This document shows positions 1-8,419 of a stretch of 64,000 bases of DNA, piece by piece. Origin of the DNA: Gemmataceae bacterium (GTDB taxonomy: Bacteria; Planctomycetota; Planctomycetia; Gemmatales; Gemmataceae). A program made the translations under genes and the position numbers. The notes under the pieces are model-generated. The model searched no databases and was not told where the DNA came from. It saw only the letters and a program-made list of their open reading frames with translations. The stretch is taken from NCBI GenBank assembly GCA_901538445.1, contig LR594584.1, forward strand, positions 714,655 through 778,654. Reading direction: 5' to 3'. Every line of letters begins with the position of its first letter. The first letter of the stretch is position 1.

Positions 1-526
1 ACACGTCCCAGGTGAGCGGGCTGCGGAACTGCGGCCACACGCCGGCGACGTTGGGGAACGGGTACAGCCAGTACGCGAACCACGGGCGGCCCATGTGCAG
101 CAGCGGGAAGATGCCCGCGCACATGACGGCGAAGATGGTCATCGCCTCGGAGAACCGGTTGATGCTGGTCCGCCACTTCTGGTGCATGAGCAGCAGCACG
201 GCGGAGATCAGCGTGCCGGCGTGGCCGATGCCGATCCACCACACGAAGTTGACGATCGCGAAGCCCCAGGCGACCGGGACGTTGATGCCCCAGATCCCGA
301 CGCCCATGTAGAACAGCCACGCGACCGAGATCGCGAGGATCTGCAGCATCGCCAGCCCGGCCAGGAACCCGAGCCACCACCCGCGGGGGTGCTTGGTGTT
401 GAGCACCACCCCGCCGATGGCGTCCCCGATCGAGACAAGCCCGTGCTTGTTCAGGACCAGGGGGTGCATCTCCGGCTCGGGCGGCAGCCCGCCCCGGTGG
501 GCGTTGTTAAGTTCCGCTGTCGCCAC
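1..526 (-). CDS. actC: Alternative complex III membrane subunit ActC (NrfD/PsrC family), partial
   Basis: This is the N-terminal 175 codons of a polytopic quinol-oxidising membrane subunit; the rest lies beyond the left edge. I translated it by hand from a GTG at 524-526, which is preceded by an AAGGGGG Shine-Dalgarno about 8 bases away. After a hydrophilic start (ATAELNNAHRGG) there are hydrophobic helices, with GWWLGFLAGLAML and AWGFAIVNFVWWIGIGHAG, followed by the family-typical stretch SEAMTIFAVMCAGIFPLLHM and GRPWFAYWLYP. NrfD-like subunits bind quinol in the membrane and work with the iron-sulfur and haem subunits encoded just upstream (ActB, ActA). The gap to actB is 57 bases, consistent with one operon. 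The NrfD family call is secure; assignment to complex III rather than a polysulfide reductase rests on the neighbours. Confidence 0.9.
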   Translation of the reverse strand, partial: MATAELNNAHRGGLPPEPEMHPLVLNKHGLVSIGDAIGGVVLNTKHPRGWWLGFLAGLAMLQILAISVAWLFYMGVGIWGINVPVAWGFAIVNFVWWIGIGHAGTLISAVLLLMHQKWRTSINRFSEAMTIFAVMCAGIFPLLHMGRPWFAYWLYPFPNVAGVWPQFRSPLTWDV

Positions 527-586
527 GTCAGGCCCCCTTCGGCGTGTTCGGCATCCTCGTGTTCTCGCGTGTCTGCTGGCCCCGGG

Positions 587-3500
587 TCACGCCTTCGGCA
601 TGGCGGGGTTCGGGTTCCGGACGATCGCCAGGTGGGTCAGGCGGGGCCGGGTGTTGAGTTCGGCGAGGAGCCCGTAGTTCGCCGGCTCCTCCTTCCACCG
701 TGCCACGGCGCTGTGGCCGTCGTTCAGGTCGCCGAACACGATCGCGCCCGACGGGCACGCCGACTGGCACGCGGTCAGGATCTCGCCGTCGCGGATCTTG
801 CGGTGCTCCCGCTCGGCGACGATCTCGGCCCCGCGGATCCGCTGCACGCAGAACGTGCACTTCTCCATCACCCCGCGGCTGCGGACCGACACGTCCGGGT
901 TGCGGCCCAGCTTGAGCGTGTTCGTGTCCCAGTCCACGAACGTCAGGAAGTTGAACCGGCGGACCTTGTACGGGCAGTTGTTCGAGCAGTACCGGGTGCC
1001 GACGCACCGGTTGTACGTCATGTCGTTGAGCCCGTCGGCCGAGTGGACGGTCGCGCCGACCGGGCACACGATCTCGCACGGGGCGTTCTCGCACTGCACG
1101 CACATGCGGGGCTGGAACAGGGTCTTGAGCCCCGCGTCGCCCGGGTTCCCCTCGTAGTACCGGTCGATGTTGATCCAGTGCATCAACCGGCCCTTGGTCA
1201 CCTGGTCCTTGCCGACGACCGGGATGTTGTTCTCGCTGACGCACGCGACCACGCAGGCCGAGCAGCCGGTGCAGGCGTTCAGGTCGATGGCCATCGCCCA
1301 GCGGCGCTGCTGGTCGGGCTTGAGCCCCGGGGTGAACCGCTTGAACTTGTCGTCGTCGTAGTACATCGTCAGCGAGTGCAGCCGGCTGTCGTGCCCGCCC
1401 TCGTGGCCGTGGTCGCCGCCGTGCGAGTCGCCGCCGTGCGAGTGCGGCTTCGGCCCGGGGACGTTGCGGTTGATCGGCTCCGTCTCGGCGGCCGCGACCG
1501 GCGTGATCTTCGCGAACGCCGGGTTCTTCTTGTACAGCTCGACGTCGCCGTGGCGGACCGGCTTGCGGTTCCACTCGTAGTCGATGAACAGGTCCTTCTG
1601 GCTCATCGACGTCTGGCCCTGCACCTGGGCCAGGAAGTAGACCTTCTTGGTCTTGGCGATGGCGAGGTCCGGCTTGCCGGCCGCGTCCTTGCCGGTGGCC
1701 GCGGTCCACGGGGCGTCGGACGTCTGGAGCGCGTAGGCGTTGAACCCGCGGACGTTCTGCCCGGCGGCGTTCGGCTCGCCCTGCGTCGAGCACACCCGCC
1801 CGGCCCGCTCGCGGCCGTGGCCGAGGTGGACCGTGATCGAGTCGTCGGCGTGATTCGGGAGCACCCACACCGGGGCCAGCACCTTGCGGCCGCGGTACGT
1901 GAGCTCGACGACGTTCACCTGCGCCCGGCCGTGCTCGCCGGCGGTCCACCGGAAGAACGCGGGGTCGAGCTTGAGCTTGTTGGCCGTCGGCTCGCTCATG
2001 TAGATCGCGTTGTCCCAGCACACCTTGGTGACGGGCTTCGGCACTTCCTGGAGCCAGCCGTTGTTCGCGAACCGCCCGTCGTACAGCGTCGGGTCGGGGC
2101 GGAAGTTGATCTCGAGTTGCTCGGTCGGGTTGAAGGCCGGCGCGGCCGGCGCGTCGGCGGCCCAGTTCGCCGCGAGGGCGACCGTGACTGGCGCGGCCGC
2201 GGTGCCGGCGATCACGCCCGCCCGGACCGCCTGCTGCCAGAACACCTCGAACTGATCGACCTTCGGGAGCCCCGGGTAGCTCTTGCGGACCTCGTCCATG
2301 TTCCGCCACGAGGCCCGGACGATGTCGTACCCGTCGCGGGCCGAGTTCTGGAACACGTTGGCGAAGAACTCGATCGCCGAAATGCCGGAGAACAGCGGCG
2401 CGATGAGCGGCTGCTGGAGCGAGACCGTGCCGTCGTGCCCGCGGATGTCGCCCCAGGCTTCGAGGTAGTGGGCCGCGTTCGCGTGCCAGTGGCACAGCAC
2501 CGCGGTCTCGTCCTGGTACAGCCCGTGGTGGAACGTGAACGGAACGTTCACGATCTCTTTGGCGAACGGCACGTCGGCCGGGGCGGTGTACGCCGCGTTG
2601 ACATCGAGGATGATGAGCGCATCGACCTGGCGGCCCGCCATCTCGGCGGTCAGCGTCTTGAGGTCGATCACCTTGCCGGCCGGCCGGACCGCGATGGCCT
2701 CGGTGTAGATCACGGTCGTCCCGGCGTTGCCGAGCTTCGCGTTGATCGCCGCAACGAGTGCGTGGGCGGTCGCCGACAGGTGCGAACCCGCAACAACGAT
2801 CGACTTCCCGGCCTTGGCCTTCAGGTCGTCGGCGAGCGGCTTGATCCAGGCCTTGGCGGCGTCCGGCAGCGCGGCGGCCCCGGGGACGCCGGCGACGCCG
2901 AGTTCGACCGCCAGCGTGCGGACGAACGACTCGATCAGCGTGACCGGCAGCGCGAGGCGGTGGTCCGCGACGGACCCGACCGTGCTCGGCATCGCCTCGA
3001 CCGCGTACAACCGGTTGAGCGCTTCGGGCTTGATCCCGTCCTTGTGCTCGTGCTCGTGGTCGTCGCCCTCGCCCTCGGCGTGGACGTGCGGCTTGGCGTG
3101 GACCTCGGCGAGCGTCTTGCCGTTCTTGCGGATCTTGCGGCGCTCGGCGAAGTCGCGGCCGTAGCGGACGCTGCCGGGGCACCCTTCAAGGAACTCGGCG
3201 TCGAGCGACAGGACGACGTCGGCCCGGGTGAAATCGTAGGTGACGTTGAGCGGACGGCCGAACGCCCTGGTGAGCCCGTCGCGGGCCCCGGATCCGACGG
3301 CCGGCTCGTGCTGGACCCAGCGGGCCTCAGGGAAGTCGGCGAGGAGCTTGAGGATCTGCGCGCCGAGCGTCGGCGAGGTCACGGTCTCGGTCAGCAGGCG
3401 GAGCCGGAGCCCCTTCTTCGGCTGGCCGGCGTCGTCGTACAGCGCCTTGCGGACGGCAACAATGGCCTCGTCCGGGGACGACGCGAGGCCGCGGTGCGTG

Positions 3501-3967
3501 ACGCGCTGCGAGCGGTCCGGGTCGTACAGGTCGAGGACGCTGGCCTGGGTGAACGAGTCGGTGCCGCCGAGGCTCGACGGGTGGCTCGGGTTGCCCTCGA
3601 TCTTGGTCGGCCGGCCCTCGTTGCTGCGGACCAGCACGCCGACGCCGAACCCGCTCAGCGGCGCGGCCGTGGCGAAGTACAGGGGCAGGCCCGGGGTGAG
3701 CTGGTCAGGTTGCGTGGCGTACGGCAGGATCTTGCGCTGCGGGGCGGGCCGGACGTAGCACCCGGCCCCGGTGGCCAGGGCGACGGACGCGCCCATGAGC
3801 CCGACGAACCGCCGCCGGCTGACCTCGTCGGTGAACTCGGAGGCCCCCTCGGGGAACTCGTCCTGGACCGCCTTCTGGAACTCTGCGCTGCCCACGTACT
3901 CGTCGAGCCCCTGCCACTGCTTGGCGGGCTGCGCGACGGGCGGCGTGTCCGTGCTGTCGGGCTTCAT
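587..3967 (-). CDS. actB: Alternative complex III iron-sulfur / molybdopterin-like subunit ActB
   Basis: This protein of 1126 residues transfers electrons within alternative complex III (quinol to periplasmic acceptor or terminal oxidase). The start chosen is the ATG at 3965-3967 (MKPDSTDTPP); an upstream ATG at 4039 would only add a low-complexity extension. Residues 51-54 are RRRF followed by a hydrophobic segment, a Tat-type signal that anchors the protein. Residues about 75-800 form the molybdopterin-oxidoreductase-like domain, which in this family lacks cofactor. Residues about 895-1090 are the ferredoxin part. They show CTGCSACVVAC (first Cys at about 899), CVQCENAPCEIVC, a three-cysteine CVGTRYCSNNC group and CTFC with ACQSAC. 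This matches three 4Fe-4S clusters and one 3Fe-4S cluster known for ActB. A His-rich segment (HSHGGDSHGGDHGH) precedes the ferredoxin part. Confidence 0.95.
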   Translation of the reverse strand: MKPDSTDTPPVAQPAKQWQGLDEYVGSAEFQKAVQDEFPEGASEFTDEVSRRRFVGLMGASVALATGAGCYVRPAPQRKILPYATQPDQLTPGLPLYFATAAPLSGFGVGVLVRSNEGRPTKIEGNPSHPSSLGGTDSFTQASVLDLYDPDRSQRVTHRGLASSPDEAIVAVRKALYDDAGQPKKGLRLRLLTETVTSPTLGAQILKLLADFPEARWVQHEPAVGSGARDGLTRAFGRPLNVTYDFTRADVVLSLDAEFLEGCPGSVRYGRDFAERRKIRKNGKTLAEVHAKPHVHAEGEGDDHEHEHKDGIKPEALNRLYAVEAMPSTVGSVADHRLALPVTLIESFVRTLAVELGVAGVPGAAALPDAAKAWIKPLADDLKAKAGKSIVVAGSHLSATAHALVAAINAKLGNAGTTVIYTEAIAVRPAGKVIDLKTLTAEMAGRQVDALIILDVNAAYTAPADVPFAKEIVNVPFTFHHGLYQDETAVLCHWHANAAHYLEAWGDIRGHDGTVSLQQPLIAPLFSGISAIEFFANVFQNSARDGYDIVRASWRNMDEVRKSYPGLPKVDQFEVFWQQAVRAGVIAGTAAAPVTVALAANWAADAPAAPAFNPTEQLEINFRPDPTLYDGRFANNGWLQEVPKPVTKVCWDNAIYMSEPTANKLKLDPAFFRWTAGEHGRAQVNVVELTYRGRKVLAPVWVLPNHADDSITVHLGHGRERAGRVCSTQGEPNAAGQNVRGFNAYALQTSDAPWTAATGKDAAGKPDLAIAKTKKVYFLAQVQGQTSMSQKDLFIDYEWNRKPVRHGDVELYKKNPAFAKITPVAAAETEPINRNVPGPKPHSHGGDSHGGDHGHEGGHDSRLHSLTMYYDDDKFKRFTPGLKPDQQRRWAMAIDLNACTGCSACVVACVSENNIPVVGKDQVTKGRLMHWINIDRYYEGNPGDAGLKTLFQPRMCVQCENAPCEIVCPVGATVHSADGLNDMTYNRCVGTRYCSNNCPYKVRRFNFLTFVDWDTNTLKLGRNPDVSVRSRGVMEKCTFCVQRIRGAEIVAEREHRKIRDGEILTACQSACPSGAIVFGDLNDGHSAVARWKEEPANYGLLAELNTRPRLTHLAIVRNPNPAMPKA

Positions 3968-4078
3968 CGGAACCTCAGCAGAAGTCGGGATCAGGAGTCC
4001 GGGGCCGGGGGCCAGGAGCCGAAGGGCGTCGGGCCGCATCGCGGCCCCCGACTCCCGGCCCCCGACCCCAGCGCGAAC

Positions 4079-4846
4079 CTACCGGTGGCACATCGAGCAG
4101 TTGGTGAGCGTGACGGCGTCGCGGACCTTGTACTCTTCCTTCAGCAGCAGCCCCAGCTCCCGCTGGTCGGTCGGGCGGTCGGTGCCGAGGAGCGGGTTGT
4201 CCTTGCCGTCGGCGAGCTTGCCGAAGTTGGGCAGGTCGGCCCGCTTCCACTTCACCGGCTTGCCGTCGGCGGCCAGGGTCGCGGGGCTGTAGAGCATGCT
4301 GGTCGCCTCGCTCCGCGGGCGGAGGTGCTTCTCGGGCTCGCGGTGGCAGTTGATGCACCACTCCATGAGCAGCGTCGAGCTCTGGACGGTCAGGTTCTGC
4401 TGGTCGAGCCGCCCGTGGCAGCTCACGCACCCGACCCCCTTGGCGACGTGGATCGAGTGGTTGAAGTACGCGTAGTGCGGGAGGTTGTAGACCCGGTTCC
4501 ACTCGATCGGCTTGCCGGTGCGGTAGCTCTCGCGGACCGGCTCGAGCATGTCGGACCCCTGCCAGATCTGCTGGTGGCAGTTCATGCAGGTCTTGGTGGC
4601 CGGCACGTTGGCGAACCCGGAGGTCTCGACCGACGTGTGGCAGTACCGGCAGTCGATGCCGAGCTGCCCGACGTGGTGCGCGTGGCTGAACGCGACCGGC
4701 TGCGGGGGCGTCTCGCCGTTGCCCGTCGCGTACGACGACCGGAAGAACGCGGCCAGCCCCACGCCCGTGGTCGCGGCCACGATCGGCAGGCTCAGCACGA
4801 TCACCCGTGCGATCGGGTTCAGCGCCTTCGGGAAAATCTGGGGCAT
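4079..4846 (-). CDS. actA: Alternative complex III pentahaem cytochrome c subunit ActA
   Basis: This 255-residue membrane-anchored cytochrome carries five CxxCH haem c sites: CRYCH, CMNCH, CVSCH, CINCH and CSMCH, the last three residues from the end. Five haems is the number known for ActA. The start is the ATG at 4844-4846 (MPQIFPKALNP) because GAGGTG lies about 7 bases upstream; a longer open frame exists but has no ribosome site. An N-terminal helix (ARVIVLSLPIVAATTGVGLA) anchors it in the membrane. It is followed 111 bases later by actB and preceded 64 bases earlier by a small two-helix membrane gene, so it sits second in the operon. Confidence 0.95.
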   Translation of the reverse strand: MPQIFPKALNPIARVIVLSLPIVAATTGVGLAAFFRSSYATGNGETPPQPVAFSHAHHVGQLGIDCRYCHTSVETSGFANVPATKTCMNCHQQIWQGSDMLEPVRESYRTGKPIEWNRVYNLPHYAYFNHSIHVAKGVGCVSCHGRLDQQNLTVQSSTLLMEWCINCHREPEKHLRPRSEATSMLYSPATLAADGKPVKWKRADLPNFGKLADGKDNPLLGTDRPTDQRELGLLLKEEYKVRDAVTLTNCSMCHR

Positions 4847-4910
4847 CGCGTCACCACCTCGGCTCGAACTGACGGACCGCACCACCCACGAACCGCGTCG
4901 CCCGCGGCTC

Positions 4911-5225
4911 TCACAACAGCGAGTCCCACTGCAGGTACCGCAGGACGAAGTTGAGCGTGATCGTCATGGACAGGCTGGTCGCACACAGCGCGACGCCGCC
5001 GAACGCGAAGTTCTCGCCCCGCGGGCCGCGTGCGCCCCGGGCCAGGCTGATGAGCCCCAGGGTCAGGCCGACCGTCGAGATGATCGGGCTGAACGGGAAC
5101 CACCAGAAGACGCACAGGCTGAAGAAGCCGAGGCCGATCGACGCGCCCGAGAGCCCGCCCCCGATGGGGGCGACGATCGGCTTCGTCGGGGTCGGGGTCG
5201 CGGCGTGCGAGGTTGCGTGTTCCAA
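4911..5225 (-). CDS. Small two-helix membrane protein heading the complex III operon
   Basis: This 104-residue protein starts most plausibly at a TTG (5223-5225), because GGAGG sits 8 bases upstream. A longer frame opening at 5336 has no ribosome site and a non-protein-like N-terminus. After a hydrophilic tail (EHATSHAATPTPTKP) come two hydrophobic stretches, around GLGFFSLCVFWWFPFSPIIS continuing into VGLTLGLISLARG, and then FGGVALCATSLSMTITLNFV. I recognise no named family; the glycine-rich double-helix layout resembles DUF4190-like proteins. It is the first gene of the act cluster and 64 bases from actA, so an assembly or accessory role in the complex is a reasonable inference only. Confidence 0.75.
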   Translation of the reverse strand: MEHATSHAATPTPTKPIVAPIGGGLSGASIGLGFFSLCVFWWFPFSPIISTVGLTLGLISLARGARGPRGENFAFGGVALCATSLSMTITLNFVLRYLQWDSLL

Positions 5226-5468
5226 ACTTGGCCCTCCGCCCAGAACCGTGGCACAGCCAGATTGATCGTGATGCGGAACTTGCGTGACTCTAGCGATACG
5301 AGTCGCGGTGAACGGCGTCCACCTACTTTGTCGCATCCTTCACTAAGTCGAGATGGTAGCCCGCCGGACCTCGGATACAAGCCTCAAATCGGAAAAATCC
5401 CGACGCTCGCGGCTTGTCTTCGTGATGAGGGAATTGGAGTGAGACGACGTCTCACAGAAGTGCCGACG

Positions 5469-5509
5469 GTCCGACCCGGGTGCCTCATTCGTGGGCACCC
5501 GGGTCGGAC
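5469..5509. terminator. Perfect 16-bp inverted repeat in the gap 5226-5526
   Basis: Arms at 5469-5484 and 5494-5509 are perfectly complementary (left arm GTCCGACCCGGGTGCC) around a 9-base loop. It lies 17 bases beyond the DUF1501 stop codon, so it can act as a transcription terminator for that gene. The rest of the gap 5226-5526 has no supported gene and must hold the act operon promoter; I could not pick convincing hexamers. Confidence 0.7.
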
Positions 5510-5526
5510 CGGTGACGGGGCGTGCG

Positions 5527-6879
5527 TCACAGCAGTTCGCGGACCGGCTGCGCGTTGTCTTCTACGAGGTATTGCGGGCGGCCGGTGAGGTCCGGGAGCG
5601 TGACCTGGTTCACGTCGATGCCGAGGTTGTGATACAGTGTCGCAAAAAGCTCCGCGAACGTCACCGGCCGCGACACCGCCTCGCCCGCGATCTTGTCGGT
5701 CGCACCGATCACCTGCCCGGTCCGCATCCCGCCGCCCGCGAGCAGCACGCAGTTCACCGCCGGCCAGTGGTCGCGGCCGACCTGGGCGCTGATCTTCGGC
5801 GTGCGGCCGAACTCGCCCATGACGACCACGGTGCAGTCCTTGTCGAGCCCGCGGGCGTGGAGGTCCTCGACGAGCGCACTGACGCACTGGTCGAACACCG
5901 GGAAGTCCTCCTTCTCGCGGAGGAAGATGGAGTTGTTCGCGCGGCCCTCGGCGTTCAGCCCGCCGTGCCAGTCCCACTTGCTGTAGTTGAGGGTGACGAC
6001 CCGCGCCCCGGCCTCGACGAGCCGCCGGGCCATGAGCAGGCTCTGGGGCACCCGCGGCGCGCCGTTGGCGTCCATGAACAACTTCGGGTCGCCCGTGCCG
6101 TACCGCTCGCGGACGGCGAGCGGCTCGCGGCTCACGTCGAGCGCCTCGGCCATCCGCGACGACGTGAGGAGCCCGAACGCCTGCTGGGTGAAGGCGTCCA
6201 TCCCCTTCATGCCGCCGGTCGCGTCGATGTCGCGGCGGAGGTCGTCGAACCCGGCGAGGAGCGCCTTGCGCTCGGCGAGCTGGTTCACGGTGATCCCGCG
6301 GAGCACCATGTCCTCGCGGGTCTGGCCCATCGCCCGGAACGGCGACGCGGCGGGGCCGACGAACCCCGGCCCCGGCTCGTTGTACGGCCCGTGGGTGCAG
6401 GTGTAACACAGGCTCACGAACGGCGGCACGGCCGGGCCGACGGCCCCCTGCACCTTCGCCACGGCGGAGCCGAGCTGCGGCCACCCGCCGGCCGGTGCGG
6501 GCTTCCGCGGGTGGTGCCCGTGGAACGTCTGGGCCGCGTCGTGGTCGGCCTGGTTGCCGACCAGCGACCGCACGATGGCGAGCTTGTCCATGTTGCGGGC
6601 GAGCTTCGGAAACGCCTCGCAGATCTGGACGCCGGTGACGTTCGTGGCGACCGGCTTCCACGGCCCGGCGACCTCCTTGGGCGCGTCGGGCTTCAGGTCG
6701 AACATGTCCTGGTGCGGCGGCCCGCCGACGAGGTAAATGAGGATGACCGACTTGTGCGACGAGCGGACGCCGGCCGCGGACTCGGCCCGCAGCAGGTTCG
6801 GCAGCGTGAGCCCGCCGAGGCCGAGCGAGCCGATCTTGAGAAAGCCGCGACGGGACGGGCGCGTGGGGCGGGGAAGCAT
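5527..6879 (-). CDS. DUF1501 domain protein, Tat-exported
   Basis: This 450-residue protein belongs to the DUF1501 family, which is greatly expanded in Planctomycetota and has an alkaline-phosphatase/sulfatase-like fold; substrates are unknown. The start is the ATG at 6877-6879, giving MLPRPTRPSRRGFLKIGSLG, a classical twin-arginine signal. Family hallmarks include VILIYLVGGPPHQDMFD near the N-terminus, the phrase NYSKWDWHGG, VVMGEFGRTPKI and GRDHWPAVNCVLLAGGGM. A frame extending to 7038 lacks a signal at its N-terminus and is rejected. Members often accompany a DUF1549/DUF1553 partner; none is in this window. The gene is flanked by inverted repeats at both ends and is probably transcribed alone. 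Confidence 0.93.
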   Translation of the reverse strand: MLPRPTRPSRRGFLKIGSLGLGGLTLPNLLRAESAAGVRSSHKSVILIYLVGGPPHQDMFDLKPDAPKEVAGPWKPVATNVTGVQICEAFPKLARNMDKLAIVRSLVGNQADHDAAQTFHGHHPRKPAPAGGWPQLGSAVAKVQGAVGPAVPPFVSLCYTCTHGPYNEPGPGFVGPAASPFRAMGQTREDMVLRGITVNQLAERKALLAGFDDLRRDIDATGGMKGMDAFTQQAFGLLTSSRMAEALDVSREPLAVRERYGTGDPKLFMDANGAPRVPQSLLMARRLVEAGARVVTLNYSKWDWHGGLNAEGRANNSIFLREKEDFPVFDQCVSALVEDLHARGLDKDCTVVVMGEFGRTPKISAQVGRDHWPAVNCVLLAGGGMRTGQVIGATDKIAGEAVSRPVTFAELFATLYHNLGIDVNQVTLPDLTGRPQYLVEDNAQPVRELL

Positions 6880-7050
6880 GGCAGCGACTCCGGCAGAAGC
6901 GAGACGGGGCGGGAGGATCGAGGCGGGGCAGCCGATCCGGGAGGGCGGGAGGAGCTTGAGTGTCACCTCCCACCCGGACCGGGTCAACCGGATTCCGCCC
7001 GGAGCGATGTGGTGCAGGCGAACTTGGAGCCCGAGCATGCGCTCAACCGC

Positions 7051-7130
7051 CCCGGCGAGCCGGGAGCGTCAGCGACCGGAGTGCTTGCTGAGCACCCACC
7101 TCCGGTCGCTGACACTCCCGGCTCGCCGGG
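7051..7130. repeat. 30-bp inverted repeat, family A
   Basis: Arms at 7051-7080 and 7101-7130 match in 29 of 30 positions and flank a 20-base spacer that itself contains GTGCT/AGCAC. Each arm contains CGAGCCGGGAG and CAGCGACCGGA. Related sequence occurs at 35228-35253 (one arm) and 40185-40247 (imperfect pair). It lies 9 bases beyond the stop of the PQQ-like gene... in the sense that it separates that gene's 3' end at 7140 from the DUF1501 gene, so it may serve as terminator or processing hairpin. Confidence 0.85.
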
Positions 7131-7139
7131 ATGCTTGCG

Positions 7140-8249
7140 TCACTTCTTCCCGAGGCAGAAGAGCTTGCCCTTGTCGGTGCCGACAAGGACGCAGTCGGGG
7201 CCGACCGCGACCGAGCCGCCGACCGGCGAGTCGAGTTCGAGTTCCTGGACCTTCTTGCCCGTCTTCAGGTCGAGCACGTAGAAGTTGCCGTCGTCGCTGA
7301 GGCACCCGACGTACACGCGGTCGCCGACGATCACCGGCGAGGCGTCGACCTGCCCCGCGGTCGCGAAGTTCCACTTCTCGGTGCCGGTCGCGGCGTCGAG
7401 CGCGTACACCTTCTTGTCGCGGCTGCCGGCGACCACCAGCCCCGCGGCCGCGGCCGGCGACCCGTGGAACGGCTGCTGCCGCTTCGGCGCTTCGAACGCC
7501 CACGTCTTCTTGAGGTTCTTGAGGTCGGCCGCGACGACCTGGTTCGACTCCATGCACGCGAACACCGAGTCGCCCACGACCGCGGCCGTGGCCACCGTCG
7601 AGCCGTTCAGGTCCACGTTGCCGAGTTCCTTACCGGTCTTGGCGTCGATGACGTGCAGCACGCCGTTCTCGCACCCGGTCGCGAACGTGCGGTCGCCGAC
7701 CACCGCCGCGGCCGCGTTGATCGGCCCGTCCACGGCCGTCGCCCACAGCTTCTTGCCGTCGGGCGACAGGCAGTACAGGTTCGAGTCGTGCGAGCCGAAG
7801 AGGACGTTGTCGCCGTGGAAGTTCGCCGACGCCTGGATCTCGCCCTCGGCCTCGAACTTCCACACGACCTTGCCGTCGGCGTCCACGCAGTAGAACACGC
7901 CGTCGAGCGTGCCGACGTAAACGCGGCCGCCCTTGACCCCCGGCGACGCCTTCATCGCGCCGAGCTTCACCTTCCACTTCTGCTTGCCGGTCGCGAGTTC
8001 GAGGGCGTACAGGTGCTTGTCGAGGGACGTGACGTACACGGTGTCGCCGACGACCGCCGGGGCGCTCTCGACCGCGTCGCCGCACTTGAACGTCCAGCGC
8101 TCGTCGAGCTGGTCGGGGAGCCGGCCGGTGGGGAAGTTGACGCGGCCGGCACCGGTCATGGTGGCGTCGCCGCGGAACACGGGCCAGTCGGCGGCCGAGA
8201 ACGCGGGGAGGAGTGCGGCGGTGACGATGGCGAACAGGAGTCGGGACAC
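7140..8249 (-). CDS. Secreted PQQ-like beta-propeller repeat protein
   Basis: This protein of 369 residues starts at a GTG (8247-8249) with GGAG 7 bases upstream, giving the signal peptide VSRLLFAIVTAALLPAFSAA. The mature part, from DWPVFRGD, is a run of propeller blades of the PQQ/YVTN-like type: VGDTVYVTSLDKHLYALE, GGRVYVGTLDGVFYCVD, VGDRTFATGCENGVLHVID, AAGLVVAGSRDKKVYALD and VGDRVYVGCLSDDGNFYVLD. Such repeats usually fold into a seven- or eight-bladed propeller. Families of this kind in planctomycetes need not bind PQQ, and no quinoprotein active-site residues can be assigned here. It probably acts in the periplasm; substrate unknown. Confidence 0.9.
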   Translation of the reverse strand: MSRLLFAIVTAALLPAFSAADWPVFRGDATMTGAGRVNFPTGRLPDQLDERWTFKCGDAVESAPAVVGDTVYVTSLDKHLYALELATGKQKWKVKLGAMKASPGVKGGRVYVGTLDGVFYCVDADGKVVWKFEAEGEIQASANFHGDNVLFGSHDSNLYCLSPDGKKLWATAVDGPINAAAAVVGDRTFATGCENGVLHVIDAKTGKELGNVDLNGSTVATAAVVGDSVFACMESNQVVAADLKNLKKTWAFEAPKRQQPFHGSPAAAAGLVVAGSRDKKVYALDAATGTEKWNFATAGQVDASPVIVGDRVYVGCLSDDGNFYVLDLKTGKKVQELELDSPVGGSVAVGPDCVLVGTDKGKLFCLGKK

Positions 8250-8279
8250 GGCGGCACTCCGGGGGACGTGTGTTTGGTC

Positions 8280-8408
8280 CCCTCTCCCCTTGCGGGAGAG
8301 GGTGGCGAGGCTTTGCGAGCCGGGTGAGGGGTACAGCCTTGACACCTCCGAAGCCCCACCCCTCACCCGCTCACTTCGTTCGCTGCCCTCTCCCGCAAGG
8401 GGAGAGGG
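8280..8408. repeat. Long imperfect inverted repeat with CCCTCTCCCC core, family C
   Basis: The left arm (8280-8332) and right arm (8358-8408) share perfect ends containing CCCTCTCCCCTTGCGGGAG and GGGTGAGGGG, with a less conserved centre. The outer 23 bases of each arm are themselves palindromic. This short word is common in intergenic repeats of several bacterial groups. It fills the gap between the Fe-alcohol dehydrogenase stop and the PQQ-like gene start. Confidence 0.85.
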
Positions 8409-8419
8409 CAAGGACCGGG

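Noticed and set aside
528-3182. 884-codon minus-strand frame
   Set aside because: It overlaps actB in another frame and is Arg/Pro/Gly-rich nonsense.
95-4954. Very long plus-strand open frame of 1619 codons
   Set aside because: It is the complement of actB and actA. The translation is Val/Arg/Asp/Gly-rich with no motif, whereas the minus strand has multiple iron-sulfur and haem motifs.
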